Positions 15,355 through 22,267 of a DNA stretch of 22,754 nt are shown here, piece by piece; the first letter of the stretch is position 1, and the number at the start of each line of letters is the position of its first letter. The position numbers were made by a program, and so were the translations under genes. Source of the stretch: an uncultured Actinoplanes sp. (GTDB lineage: Bacteria; Actinomycetota; Actinomycetes; Mycobacteriales; Micromonosporaceae); NCBI RefSeq assembly GCF_934643405.1, contig NZ_CAKUCL010000107.1:1-22754 (forward strand), read 5' to 3'. The notes below the pieces were generated by a model. The model searched no databases. It was not told where the DNA came from and saw only the letters and a program-made list of their open reading frames with translations.

Positions 15355-15363
15355 TCTGTACCC

Positions 15364-15380
15364 CGCGCGATCGTCGCGCG
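15364..15380. promoter_or_regulatory. GC hairpin in selA/SDR divergent promoter region
   Basis: CGCGCGA (15364-15370) and TCGCGCG (15374-15380) pair perfectly around TCG, in the 41-bp gap between two divergent starts. It may be an operator shared by both genes, but GC-only palindromes arise easily in this genome. Confidence 0.3.
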
Positions 15381-15395
15381 CGGGACCATAGCGGG

Positions 15396-16184
15396 ATGAC
15401 CACGATCCTCATCACCGGCGCCACCGACGGGCTCGGCCTGGCCCTGGCGCACCGCCTCGCCGCCGACGGGGCACGGCTCATCCTGCACGGACGTGATCCG
15501 CAGCGACTGGATCGCGTCGCCGGTGAGCTGGGCGCCACCCCGGTCCTGGCCGACCTGGCCGATCTCGCCCAGGTCCGGCGGCTCGCGGCCGGGGTGCGCG
15601 ACGTCACCGACCGGCTCGACGTTCTCGTCAGCAACGCCGGCATCGGCAGCGGCGAGCCGGACGGGCGTCAGCGTCGGGTCAGCGCCGACGGGTACGAGCT
15701 GCGTTTCGCCGTGAACTACCTGGCCGGGTTCCTGCTCACCCGGGAACTGCTGCCGCTGCTGCAGGCGTCGGCCCCGGCCCGGGTCGTCTACGTCGCCTCG
15801 CTCGGGCAGCACCCGCTCGACTTCGACGACCTGATGATCGAGCACGGGTATGACGGGCAACGCGCGTACGGGCAGAGCAAGCTCGCCCAGATCATGTCCG
15901 GCTTCGAGCTGGCGTCCCGGCTGCAGCCCGGCGAGGTGACGGTGAACAGCCTGCACCCGGCCACGTACATGCCGACCAAGATGGTGCTGCGCGAGATCGG
16001 CCACTCGGTGGACAGCCTCGAGCTCGGCGTCGCCGCGACTCACCAGCTGATCACCAGCCCGGGGCTCGCCGGGGTCACCGGCAAGTTCTTCGACCGCACC
16101 CGCGAGGCCCGGGCCGACGCCCAGGCGTACGACCCGAAGGCCCGGGCTCTGCTGTGGACCCGCAGCATCGAGATGATCGCCTGA
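15396..16184 (+). CDS. Short-chain dehydrogenase/reductase (SDR)
   Basis: A 262-residue NAD(P)-dependent SDR. The Rossmann motif TGATDGLG is at residues 7-14, followed by HGRDPQRL (Arg suggests NADP preference). VSNAGIG, catalytic S135 in YVASLGQ, and Y158/K162 in AYGQSK complete the active site. Substrate loop and C-terminus (PGLAGVTGKFFDRTREARADAQAYDPKARALLWTRS) resemble the retinol-dehydrogenase/WWOX-like bacterial SDRs. ATG 15396 is the start that aligns with the Rossmann fold; an earlier ATG at 15330 would overlap selA. The gene stands alone, divergent from selA and convergent with the RidA gene, 19 bp away. The substrate cannot be told from sequence. Confidence 0.9.
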   Translation: MTTILITGATDGLGLALAHRLAADGARLILHGRDPQRLDRVAGELGATPVLADLADLAQVRRLAAGVRDVTDRLDVLVSNAGIGSGEPDGRQRRVSADGYELRFAVNYLAGFLLTRELLPLLQASAPARVVYVASLGQHPLDFDDLMIEHGYDGQRAYGQSKLAQIMSGFELASRLQPGEVTVNSLHPATYMPTKMVLREIGHSVDSLELGVAATHQLITSPGLAGVTGKFFDRTREARADAQAYDPKARALLWTRSIEMIA

Positions 16185-16203
16185 CCGGCCCGCGGGTCGC
16201 GGC

Positions 16204-16602
16204 TCACCCGCGGCTGACCGCGGTCACCTCCACCTCGAGCACGGCGCCCGGCAGGAACAGGCGGCTCACCTCCACCGTCGTGCTGGCCGGGGGATCCGCC
16301 GGGAACACCGAGCGGCGGACCCTCCCGTACGCCGCAAGGTCGTCCAGCGAGGTCATGAACGTGCGCACATGCAGCACGTCGGCGAAGCCCGCCCGGTGCG
16401 CGGCGAGCACCCCGCCGACGATCTCGAAGATCCGTTCCGCCTGCGCCCCGGCGTCCCCCGGGGCGACGACCGCGCCCGCGTCGTCCACCGCGACCTGACC
16501 GGAGAGCAGCAGCAACGCGCCGCCGGCCAGATCGAGCCGCGCCACCTGGGCGAACCGGTCCGCGAACGGCGCCGCCACCGGATTGTCCAAAGTCATCCTC
16601 AT
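16204..16602 (-). CDS. RidA/YjgF-family protein lacking the canonical catalytic arginine
   Basis: A 132-residue member of the RidA/YjgF/YER057c superfamily, whose canonical members hydrolyse reactive enamines and imines such as 2-aminoacrylate. The core is visible in LLLSGQVAVDDAGAVV, QAERIFEIVGGVLAAHRAGFADVLHVRTFMTSLDDL and STTVEVSRLFLPGAVLEVEVTAV. In E. coli RidA the substrate-binding Arg105 is in PARSCVEVARL; the matching segment here is PASTTVEVSRL, so that Arg is replaced. It is therefore probably not a standard RidA deaminase and belongs to another subgroup. Start ATG 16602 has TAGCGT (16615-16610) 7 nt before it, suggesting a leaderless message; ATG 16596 is the alternative. It is divergent from a LysR regulator. 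Confidence 0.85.
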   Translation of the reverse strand: MRMTLDNPVAAPFADRFAQVARLDLAGGALLLLSGQVAVDDAGAVVAPGDAGAQAERIFEIVGGVLAAHRAGFADVLHVRTFMTSLDDLAAYGRVRRSVFPADPPASTTVEVSRLFLPGAVLEVEVTAVSRG

Positions 16603-16626
16603 GCGGGCCACGCTAGATCCCGGGTA

Positions 16627-16634
16627 GGCATGCC
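16627..16634. promoter_or_regulatory. Palindrome GGCATGCC in the RidA/LysR intergenic region
   Basis: A perfect 8-bp palindrome, 24 bp to the left of the larger inverted repeat and sharing its GCATG core. The two may be the activation and autoregulation sites of the LysR protein. Confidence 0.35.
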
Positions 16635-16657
16635 ACCAGCGAATGTCTCGCATCACT

Positions 16658-16678
16658 GCCATGCGCCTTTAGCATGGC
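16658..16678. promoter_or_regulatory. LysR-type operator candidate
   Basis: GCCATGC (16658-16664) and GCATGGC (16672-16678) are perfect inverted arms over a 7-nt AT-richer spacer. The inner part ATGC-N7-GCAT fits the LysR T-N11-A rule (T16662, A16674). It overlaps a TAGCAT -10 candidate (16670-16675) placed 6 nt before the LysR GTG, so bound LysR protein would block its own promoter. Confidence 0.6.
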
Positions 16679-16681
16679 GCT

Positions 16682-17560
16682 GTGGAGACTGAGTTGCTGG
16701 ACGTGTTCCGGACCGTGGCCCGGCTCGGGTCGATCACCGAGGCGGCGCGGCGGTTGCGGTTCACCCAGTCGGCGGTGTCCCGGCAGATCGGGACGCTCGA
16801 GGCCGAGCTCGGCGTGAAGGTGTTCGACCGGCTGCCACGCGGGGTCGCGCTGACCGACGCCGGCCGCGCGCTGCTGCCGCACGCCGACGGGATCCTCGAC
16901 CGGCTGCGCACGGCCCGCGACGCCGTCGGCGGCGAGACGCAGCGGCTGCGGGTCGGGGCGTTCCCGACGGCCGTGGCCTCGCTCGTCCCCCGCGCACTGG
17001 CCCGCTTCCGTACGGCGTACCCGCACGTGGGCCTGTCCCTGGTCGAGGGCCTGACCCCCGCTCTGCTGGAGCGGCTCGCCGCCGGCGACGCCGACGTGGC
17101 CGTGGTCAGCTCGTTCCGGTCGGGGCCGATCGACGGCGGCCGGTTCGCGCTGCACCACCTGCTCGACGAGCGCCTGCTGGTGGCGGTGCCGCGCGATCAC
17201 CGGCTGGCCGGTCGCGACGAGGTGCGCCTGGCGGACCTGGCCGGCGACGCGTTCATCGCCGGCTCGGCCACCGCGGAGGAGACGCTGCTGCGCGCCACGC
17301 TGCCCACCGGTTTCCGGCCCCGCGTCGACATCGTCGCCGCCGAGTGGCTCGGCAAACTGGGCTGCGTGGCGGCCGGCCTGGGCGTGGCCCTGGTCCCGGA
17401 GCTGGCCACGCGCGGCACCCCACCCGACGTCGCGCTGCTGCGCCTGCACCCGGACGACGCCGTGACCCGGCAGATCCACGCCGCGGTCCCGGCCGGCCGC
17501 GAGATGCCGCCCGCGGTGCGCGACTTCCTGCCGCTGCTGACCCCTAGGCTGGCGGGGTGA
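16682..17560 (+). CDS. LysR-family transcriptional regulator
   Basis: A 292-residue LysR-type regulator. The N-terminal winged HTH (residues about 3-62) is clear: LDVFRTVARLGSITEAARRLRFTQSAVSRQIGTLEAELGVKVFDRLPRGVALTDAG. A periplasmic-binding-like effector domain follows from about residue 88 (LRVGAFPTAVASLVPRALARF). The GTG start at 16682 aligns with the family N-terminus and has no Shine-Dalgarno but a -10-like TAGCAT 6 nt upstream. By position it should regulate the divergent RidA-like gene and itself, through the inverted repeat just upstream. Its stop overlaps the NUDIX start (GTGA), so the two are co-transcribed. The effector is unknown. Confidence 0.93.
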   Translation: METELLDVFRTVARLGSITEAARRLRFTQSAVSRQIGTLEAELGVKVFDRLPRGVALTDAGRALLPHADGILDRLRTARDAVGGETQRLRVGAFPTAVASLVPRALARFRTAYPHVGLSLVEGLTPALLERLAAGDADVAVVSSFRSGPIDGGRFALHHLLDERLLVAVPRDHRLAGRDEVRLADLAGDAFIAGSATAEETLLRATLPTGFRPRVDIVAAEWLGKLGCVAAGLGVALVPELATRGTPPDVALLRLHPDDAVTRQIHAAVPAGREMPPAVRDFLPLLTPRLAG

Positions 17561-18045
17561 TCGAACGGCAGGTCGTCCGGGCGGTGGTCGTCGACGCGCG
17601 CGAGCGGGTGCTGCTGCTGCACAGCCGCGACCTGTCGCGGCCCGCGATCGGCGAATGGTGGGAGCTGCCCGGCGGCGGCCTCGACCCGGGCGAGAGCTAC
17701 CTCGACGCGATCATCCGGGAGCTGGCCGAGGAGGCCGGGCTCGCGGTCACGCCGGCGCAGATCGGCGCGCCCACCTGGCGGCGCGACTCCACCTTCCTCT
17801 ATCGCGGCGAGCGGCGGCTCAACCACGAGGTCGTCGTCCCGGTGCGGCTGGACGTGGACGGCCCGGACGTGGACGGCGCCGGCCGGGTCGACTTCGAGGC
17901 CGAGGACTACTTCGGCTTCCGCTGGTGGCCGGTCGGCGAGGTGGTGACCAGCACCGAGGTCTTCTACCCGGGACCGCTGCCCCGGCTGATCCGGGCGTTC
18001 CTGGACGGCGAGCAGATCGATGAGCCGTTCGAGCGCTGGTCGTGA
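17557..18045 (+). CDS. NUDIX hydrolase
   Basis: A 162-residue NUDIX-fold pyrophosphohydrolase. The Nudix box G-x5-E-x7-REUxEExGU is complete at residues 40-62 (G40, E46, R54, E55, E58, E59, G61) and binds the catalytic divalent metals. Family members cleave nucleoside diphosphates linked to another group, including oxidised nucleotides and ADP-ribose; which one cannot be told. The tail with FRWWPVGEV is common in actinomycete NUDIX proteins. The GTG start overlaps the LysR stop codon by 4 nt, so expression is coupled to the regulator. The gene ends 13 nt before the SARP-type regulator. Confidence 0.93.
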   Translation: MIERQVVRAVVVDARERVLLLHSRDLSRPAIGEWWELPGGGLDPGESYLDAIIRELAEEAGLAVTPAQIGAPTWRRDSTFLYRGERRLNHEVVVPVRLDVDGPDVDGAGRVDFEAEDYFGFRWWPVGEVVTSTEVFYPGPLPRLIRAFLDGEQIDEPFERWS

Positions 18046-18058
18046 GCCAGAATGAGGC

Positions 18059-20824
18059 GTGCACGTCGAGGTGGGACTGCTCGGGCCGGTCGAACTGCGG
18101 GTCGACGGCGAACCGGCCGCGCTCGGCGGCGCCCCGCAACGCGTGCTGCTCGCCCGCCTCGCCCTCGCCCCCGGCCGGGTCGTCCCGGCGGGCGACCTGA
18201 TCGACGCGCTGTGGGATGACGACCCGCCCGGCAACGCGGCCGGCAACCTGCACAGTTACGTGTCCCGGCTGCGCCGCCGCGCCGGCGGCGACACGATCCG
18301 CCGGGAGCCGGGCGGGTACCGGCTCGACCTGCCGGCCGCCGCGATCGACACGCACCGGGTGGAACGCCTGGTCGCCGAGGCCCGTACCCAGCCGGCCGGG
18401 GCGGCCGCGGCCACCCTCGCCGCCGCGCTGGCGCTGTGGCGCGGCGACCCTCTGGCCGACGTGGCCGACCGGCTGGCCTTCGCGCCCGACGTGGCCCGCC
18501 TCGCCGAGTGGCGCCGCCACCTGCGCGAGGAATGCCTCGACCGCCGGCTCGACGCGGGGCACGCCGCCGAGGCGCTGCCCGAGATCGAGGCCCTGGCCAC
18601 CGCCGAACCACTGCGCGAACGCCCCTGCCTGCTGCTCATGCGCGCGCTGCACCGGACCGGCCGCACCGCCGAGGCCCTGTCCGCGGCCCGCGCCTTCCGC
18701 GAGCGCGTCGCGGACGGCCACGGCGTCGACCCGTCACCGGAGTTCACCGCCCTGCACCGGCGCATCCTCGCCGAGGACCCGGCGCTGCGCCCGCCGGCCC
18801 CGGCGGCTCCGCCACGCCGCGCGGACCGCTTCTTCGGGCGCGGCGAAGAGCTTTCCCGCTTGCGTACGGCCCTGGCCGCCGGCCGCGTCGTGACGGTGAC
18901 CGGCCCCGGCGGCGTCGGCAAGACCCGCCTGACCGGCGAGGCGCTCACCGGCGGCGAACTGGTGGTTGAACTGGCCGCCCTGTCGGCACCCGCCGACGTG
19001 GCCGCCGCGGTCGCCGGCGCCCTCGGCCTGCGCGCCGCTCCGCGCGGCGGGATCGAGGCCATCGCCGACCGGCTCGGCGCGGCCCCCGCCGTGCTCGTGC
19101 TGGACAACTGCGAACACCTGCGCGACGCCGTCCGGGACCTGGTCGACGGCATCGTGGCCCGCTGCCCGGGGGTGCGCGTGCTGGCCACCTCCCGGCAGCG
19201 GCTCGGCGCGGCCGGCGAGCGCGTGCTGCGTCTCGGCCCGCTGCCCGAGGCCGACCGGGTCGCGCTGTTCCGCGACCGGGCCACGCTGTTGCGCGACGGC
19301 TTCCCCGACGACGCCCGCACCCGTGAGCTGACCGCCGAGGTGTGCCGCCTGGTCGACGGGCTGCCGCTGGCGGTCGAGCTGGCGGCCCGGCGCGAGGCCG
19401 TGTTCGGGCTGGCCCACCTGCGTGACCGGCTCGGCGCCGGCCTGCAGGTCCTGGACCCGGCGCGCGGCGGCGACCGGGCCTCCGCGGTGACCGCCACGGT
19501 GGAGTGGTCGTACCGGCTGCTCGACCCGGCCGCCCAGCGGCTGCTCGACCGGCTCGCGGTGTGCCGGGGCGGGTTCGGCCTGGACGCGCTGGCGTACTTC
19601 GGCGACGAGGGCGCCGACCGGCTGCTCGCCGAGCTGGTCGACGCGTCCCTGGTGGTCAGCGATCTCGGCGGGCCGGCGCCGCGGTACCGGCTGCTGGAGA
19701 CGGTCCGGCACGTCGCGCTGGGGCATCTGCGCGACGACCGGGCGCGGGACGCGCACGCGCGCTGGATGCTGGACTTCGCGACCGAGCTGGTGCGGCGGGA
19801 ACGGGAACGCCACCCGGACACCACGCGGGTGTTCCGGCTGGAGCTGGCCAACCTCCAGGAGGCGATCGGCCGGCTTCGCGGCACGGCGGACGGCGCGCGG
19901 CTGGCGGCGATGACCGCGGCGGCGGCCTCCGGGGCGCCGGATCCGGGACTGACCGCGCAGCTGGTGCGGCTCGCGCCGGCCGCGGTGCGCGATGAGACCG
20001 ACGCGCTGTGGGCGCTCGCGGCGGGCACGGGGGAGTGGCTGAACGGCCGGGTGCCGGCCGCGGACCGGCTGCTCGCGGCGGCCCGCGACCATCTCGGGCC
20101 GGGGCATCCGCTGCGCTGGGTGGCGTTGCTGCTGCGCATCTCCAACTCGATGTTCGCCGGGCGGCCCGGCGAGGTGCGGGCGGACACGTTGCGGTTGCTC
20201 GGCGAGCCGGACGCGCCGGGGTGGCCGCGCGCCACCGCCGTCTGTTGCGCGGCCCTGATGGACGCCTACGGCGGAGATCCGGTCGCGGGGCAGCGATGGC
20301 TCACGGCGTACGAAAGCGAGCTCGACGTCCTGGAGGCCTTTGTCCCGTTCACCCGCGGGGAGCTGGTCGCCGGGCGGGACCCGCAGGCGGCGCTCGGCTG
20401 GTACGACCGCGCGCTGGAGCGGACCGACGCGATCGGGCAGGTCTACACCGGCAACATCACCCGGGTGGCGCGCACGGCCGTGCTGATCCGGCTCGGGCGG
20501 CACGCGGAGGCGGTGGCGGCGTGCCGGCGGACGATCGCCGACGTGCGCGCGGCGGGCATGACCGCGCAGGTCTGGACCATGCTGCGCCTGACCGCGGAAC
20601 TCCTCGCCGCGCTCGGCGAGACGCGGGCGGCGGCGATGATCGTGGCGGCCGCGGACGCCGACCAGGACGCGCCCGCGGTGATGGGCCCGGACCGGGAACG
20701 GCAGGCCCGGCTGCGGGCCGCCGTGCCCGTGCTGACCGGCGGCAGCGCGCCGGTGGCCGAGTTCGCCCTGGCCGCGCTGGCAAGGTGCGGGCAAGGACCG
20801 GGCAAGGACGGCGGCGCACCGTGA
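18059..20824 (+). CDS. BTAD/NB-ARC transcriptional regulator (SARP/AfsR-like)
   Basis: A 921-residue multidomain regulator. Residues 1-95 are an OmpR-like winged HTH (LGPVELRVDGEPAALGGAPQRVLLARLAL ... SYVSRLRRRAGGDTIRREPGGYRLD). Residues about 96-240 form a bacterial transcriptional activation domain (BTAD) of TPR helices. An AAA/NB-ARC ATPase follows, with P-loop GPGGVGKT at 282-289, Walker B LVLDN with D349 and the sensor ATSRQRLG. The remaining 450 residues are helical, TPR-like. AfsR/SARP proteins of this design activate metabolic or antibiotic genes, with the C-terminal half acting as an ATP-dependent switch. GTG 18059 is the preferred start; GTG 18071 is an alternative. The methyltransferase begins 4 nt after its stop codon and is probably co-transcribed. 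Confidence 0.9.
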   Translation: MHVEVGLLGPVELRVDGEPAALGGAPQRVLLARLALAPGRVVPAGDLIDALWDDDPPGNAAGNLHSYVSRLRRRAGGDTIRREPGGYRLDLPAAAIDTHRVERLVAEARTQPAGAAAATLAAALALWRGDPLADVADRLAFAPDVARLAEWRRHLREECLDRRLDAGHAAEALPEIEALATAEPLRERPCLLLMRALHRTGRTAEALSAARAFRERVADGHGVDPSPEFTALHRRILAEDPALRPPAPAAPPRRADRFFGRGEELSRLRTALAAGRVVTVTGPGGVGKTRLTGEALTGGELVVELAALSAPADVAAAVAGALGLRAAPRGGIEAIADRLGAAPAVLVLDNCEHLRDAVRDLVDGIVARCPGVRVLATSRQRLGAAGERVLRLGPLPEADRVALFRDRATLLRDGFPDDARTRELTAEVCRLVDGLPLAVELAARREAVFGLAHLRDRLGAGLQVLDPARGGDRASAVTATVEWSYRLLDPAAQRLLDRLAVCRGGFGLDALAYFGDEGADRLLAELVDASLVVSDLGGPAPRYRLLETVRHVALGHLRDDRARDAHARWMLDFATELVRRERERHPDTTRVFRLELANLQEAIGRLRGTADGARLAAMTAAAASGAPDPGLTAQLVRLAPAAVRDETDALWALAAGTGEWLNGRVPAADRLLAAARDHLGPGHPLRWVALLLRISNSMFAGRPGEVRADTLRLLGEPDAPGWPRATAVCCAALMDAYGGDPVAGQRWLTAYESELDVLEAFVPFTRGELVAGRDPQAALGWYDRALERTDAIGQVYTGNITRVARTAVLIRLGRHAEAVAACRRTIADVRAAGMTAQVWTMLRLTAELLAALGETRAAAMIVAAADADQDAPAVMGPDRERQARLRAAVPVLTGGSAPVAEFALAALARCGQGPGKDGGAP

Positions 20825-20828
20825 GGGC

Positions 20829-21914
20829 ATGACTGACACGACAACCGCACCGCGCATCGACGAAGCACGCGCCGAGGCCTTCGCCGGACAACTCCTGGGC
20901 GACCTCGCCGCCGCGGCCACCACCGCGATGACCGCCCTGGGCGACCGGCTCGGCCTGTTCGGCGCGATGACCGGCGGCGGACCGGTCACCGCCGCCGAGC
21001 TGGCCGCCACCACCGGACTGCATCCGCGCCTGGTCACCGAATGGCTGCACGCGATGACCGTCGCCGGCTACGTGAGCGTCGACGGCGACAGCTTCCACCT
21101 GCCGATCGAGCACGCGCTCGCGCTGTCCGTCGTGGACTCGCCCGCGTACATGGCCGGCGGCTCGCAGGTCATCACCGGCTACTTCCTGGCGCTGGACCAG
21201 CTCGAGGCCGCCTTCCGCGGCGACGGCGGCCTGCCCTACGCGGCGCACCACGACTGCGTCTTCCACGGCATCGAGCGCTTCTTCCGTACGGCGTACGTCA
21301 ACCACCTCGCGCAGGCCTGGTTCCCGGCGGTGCCGGGCCTGATCGCCCGGCTGGAGTCCGGGTGCCGGGTCGCCGACGTGGGCTGCGGGCACGGCGTCGC
21401 CACCATGCTGATCGGCCGGACCTGGCCGGCGTCCACCGTGGCCGGCTTCGACCTGCACCCGCCGTCGATCGCCACCGCCCGCGCCCGGGCGATCGAGGCC
21501 GGCAGCCCGCCGAACGTGAGCTTCCACGTGGCCGACGCGGCCGGGATCGACGCGGCCGGGCCGTTCGACGTGGTCGTGTACTTCGACGCGCTGCACGACC
21601 TGGGCGACCCGCCCGCCGCGCTGCGGGCCGCGTACCACGCGCTGGCCGACGGCGGCCTGATCGTGGCGGTCGAACCGTGGTCGGCGGACTCGCTCGAGGC
21701 CGCGATCGGCAACCCGGTCGCGCGGGCGAACTACGCGGCGTCCACGGCGCTGTGCACGCCGGGATCGCTGAGCCAGCCCGGCGCCTACGGCCTGGGCACC
21801 TCGGGCGGCCCGGCGAAGCGGCTGAGCCTGCTGGCCGAGGCCGGCTTCCGCGACCCGGTCGTGGCCGCCGACACCGGCCTCAACCTGGTGCTCGCGGCCA
21901 CCAAGAGGGCTTGA
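20829..21914 (+). CDS. SAM-dependent class I methyltransferase with N-terminal winged helix
   Basis: A 361-residue methyltransferase. An N-terminal winged-helix/dimerisation region (about residues 25-100: LGDRLGLFGAMTGGGPVTAAELAATTGLHPRLVTEWLHAMTVAGYV) precedes a Rossmann-like SAM domain with motif I VADVGCGHG at 181-189, the acidic ribose-binding position in GFDLHPPS and motif IV FDVVVYFDALHDLGDP. This is the architecture of small-molecule O/C-methyltransferases, though several uncharacterised actinobacterial relatives have the same arrangement. It sits 4 nt downstream of the SARP-type regulator, with GTGAGGG at that junction as its ribosome site. The substrate is unknown, and no biosynthetic cluster lies beside it in the window. 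Confidence 0.88.
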   Translation: MTDTTTAPRIDEARAEAFAGQLLGDLAAAATTAMTALGDRLGLFGAMTGGGPVTAAELAATTGLHPRLVTEWLHAMTVAGYVSVDGDSFHLPIEHALALSVVDSPAYMAGGSQVITGYFLALDQLEAAFRGDGGLPYAAHHDCVFHGIERFFRTAYVNHLAQAWFPAVPGLIARLESGCRVADVGCGHGVATMLIGRTWPASTVAGFDLHPPSIATARARAIEAGSPPNVSFHVADAAGIDAAGPFDVVVYFDALHDLGDPPAALRAAYHALADGGLIVAVEPWSADSLEAAIGNPVARANYAASTALCTPGSLSQPGAYGLGTSGGPAKRLSLLAEAGFRDPVVAADTGLNLVLAATKRA

Positions 21915-21940
21915 CGCGGCTCGAAGGTAAGTCGTAGCTT
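21911..21940 (+). promoter_or_regulatory. Candidate promoter of the ArsR-SRPBCC pair
   Basis: TTGACG (21911-21916) and TAGCTT (21935-21940) are 18 bp apart. The expected start is 3-4 nt before ATG 21950, giving an almost leaderless mRNA. The -35 overlaps the stop codon of the methyltransferase. Confidence 0.5.
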
Positions 21941-21948
21941 ACGTAAGC
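21927..21948. promoter_or_regulatory. ArsR operator candidate
   Basis: GCTTACGTAAGC (21937-21948) is a perfect 12-bp palindrome ending one base before the ATG, and GTAAG (21927-21931) with CTTAC (21938-21942) forms a second, overlapping inverted repeat. Both cover the -10, so a bound ArsR dimer would shut off its own promoter. Confidence 0.6.
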
Positions 21949-21949
21949 C

Positions 21950-22267
21950 ATGACTAACGGAACCGCGATGCTGACCGCGCTGGGTGACCCCACCCGGCAG
22001 GCCATCTTCGACCTGCTCACCCACGGCCCGCTGGCCGTGGGTGAGCTCGCCGGGGAGCTGCCGGTGAGCCGTCCGGCCGTGTCGCAGCACCTCAAGGTCC
22101 TCAAGGAGGTCGGGCTGGTCACCGACCGGCAGTCCGGCACCCGCCGGGTCTACCAGGTCGACCCGGCCGGCCTCGCGGTGCTGCGCGCCCACCTGGACGG
22201 GTTCTGGGAACGCTCGCTCGCGGCGTTCCAGCAGGCGGCATCGGACCTTGAGGAGAACGAGCCATGA
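21950..22267 (+). CDS. ArsR-family transcriptional repressor
   Basis: A 105-residue winged-helix protein of the ArsR/SmtB fold: ALGDPTRQAIFDLLTHGPLAVGELAGELPVSRPAVSQHLKVLKEVGLVTDRQSGTRRVYQVDP. It has no CxC metal-binding motif in the recognition helix, so it is not a classical metal sensor. ArsR genes of this type are usually paired with an SRPBCC/AHSA1 gene, as here: its stop codon overlaps the next ATG by 4 nt (ATGA). The palindrome at the start codon and -10 supports autorepression. No Shine-Dalgarno is needed for an almost leaderless message. The signal it responds to is unknown. Confidence 0.93.
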   Translation: MTNGTAMLTALGDPTRQAIFDLLTHGPLAVGELAGELPVSRPAVSQHLKVLKEVGLVTDRQSGTRRVYQVDPAGLAVLRAHLDGFWERSLAAFQQAASDLEENEP

